Under the pieces are notes generated by a model. That model was not told where the DNA came from. It was given only the letters and a program-made list of their open reading frames with translations, and ran no database searches. Of a stretch of DNA of 64,000 nt, positions 63,933 to 64,000 are shown in pieces. The position numbers and the translations under genes are program-made. Within the stretch, counting starts at the first letter, position 1. Every line of letters begins with the position of its first letter. This DNA comes from Bacillus sp. REN10 (GTDB lineage Bacteria > Bacillota > Bacilli > Bacillales > Domibacillaceae): NCBI RefSeq assembly GCF_016820555.1, contig NZ_JADHDW010000009.1, forward strand, positions 83,948 through 147,947. The letters run 5' to 3'.

Positions 63933-64000
63933 ATGATTCCATATAAACACGAACCATTTACAGACTTTTCACAAGAAGAAAATAAAAAAGCGTATCAAGA
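63933..64000 (+). CDS. 1-pyrroline-5-carboxylate dehydrogenase, start only
   Basis: Only 22 full codons lie in the window. The N-terminus MIPYKHEPFTDF followed by SQEENKKAY is that of the Bacillus PutC/RocA enzyme, which oxidises the P5C produced by the preceding proline dehydrogenase to glutamate. AAAAGGAG lies 9 bases before the ATG. The gene continues beyond the right edge, so the call depends on the operon context and the start. Confidence 0.8.
   Translation, partial: MIPYKHEPFTDFSQEENKKAYQ

Overview
The window comes from a low-GC Gram-positive bacterium of the family Bacillaceae, close to but not Bacillus subtilis. Evidence: strong AGGAGG-type ribosome binding sites, frequent TTG/GTG starts, SigA-like promoters, an S-box (SAM-I) riboswitch, WalR-type boxes in front of cell-wall hydrolases, neighbouring yfmL and yfmM, mtnE/mtnU, and a putB-type proline operon. 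It also carries a glutaminyl-tRNA synthetase, which B. subtilis lacks.

Region 1 (1-1750): the end of a biotin transporter gene (bioY) and an MFS exporter. Region 2 (2048-22459, all minus strand): a visibly AT-rich, tightly packed run of 21 genes read from one candidate promoter near 22431-22459. This is a secondary-metabolite cluster. In order of transcription it holds: three phenylacetate-CoA-ligase-like adenylating enzymes with an amidohydrolase among them; the two enzymes that make 3-amino-4-hydroxybenzoate (GriH and GriI types); a TPR protein; an ABC exporter; a fourth adenylating enzyme; a membrane-anchored TPR protein; a small membrane protein; then a type II polyketide/fatty-acid-like set (thioesterase, malonyl transferase, ketoreductase, ACP, dehydratase, GcvT-like protein, a ketosynthase fused to a chain-length-factor-like domain, and a dedicated AcpS); and last a chorismate-lyase-like enzyme. 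There is no enoyl reductase, so the chain should stay unsaturated. My inference is an aryl-polyene pathway using two aromatic acids (4-hydroxybenzoate and 3-amino-4-hydroxybenzoate), perhaps closed into a benzoxazole by the amidohydrolase and ligases. This is the most interesting part of the window.

Region 3 (22700-38100): housekeeping and metabolism. An RraA-like protein, a lone cytochrome c maturation gene (ccsB/resC), aspartase, the pabB-pabA-pabC set for p-aminobenzoate, an AAC(3)-like acetyltransferase, a methyltransferase-like gene behind a SAM-I riboswitch, methionine salvage genes mtnE and mtnU, homoserine acyltransferase metA, topoisomerase III and a 14-TM MFS exporter.

Region 4 (38200-55000): a TspO-like membrane protein with a DUF2157/GDYXXLXY protein, a GH31 glucosidase, two tandem NlpC/P60 endopeptidases with duplicated WalR-type promoters, yfmM, a DUF71 PP-loop ATPase, the yfmL helicase, a membrane GGDEF/EAL protein, and a two-gene cytochrome bd-like oxidase whose large subunit carries a cytochrome c domain.

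Region 5 (54000-64000): an EamA transporter, 3-methyladenine glycosylase, a DUF948 protein, a sporulation-type histidine kinase, a structured non-coding RNA candidate just downstream of recQ, recQ, glnS, and the start of a proline catabolic operon. I saw no rRNA, tRNA, CRISPR array, insertion sequence or prophage.
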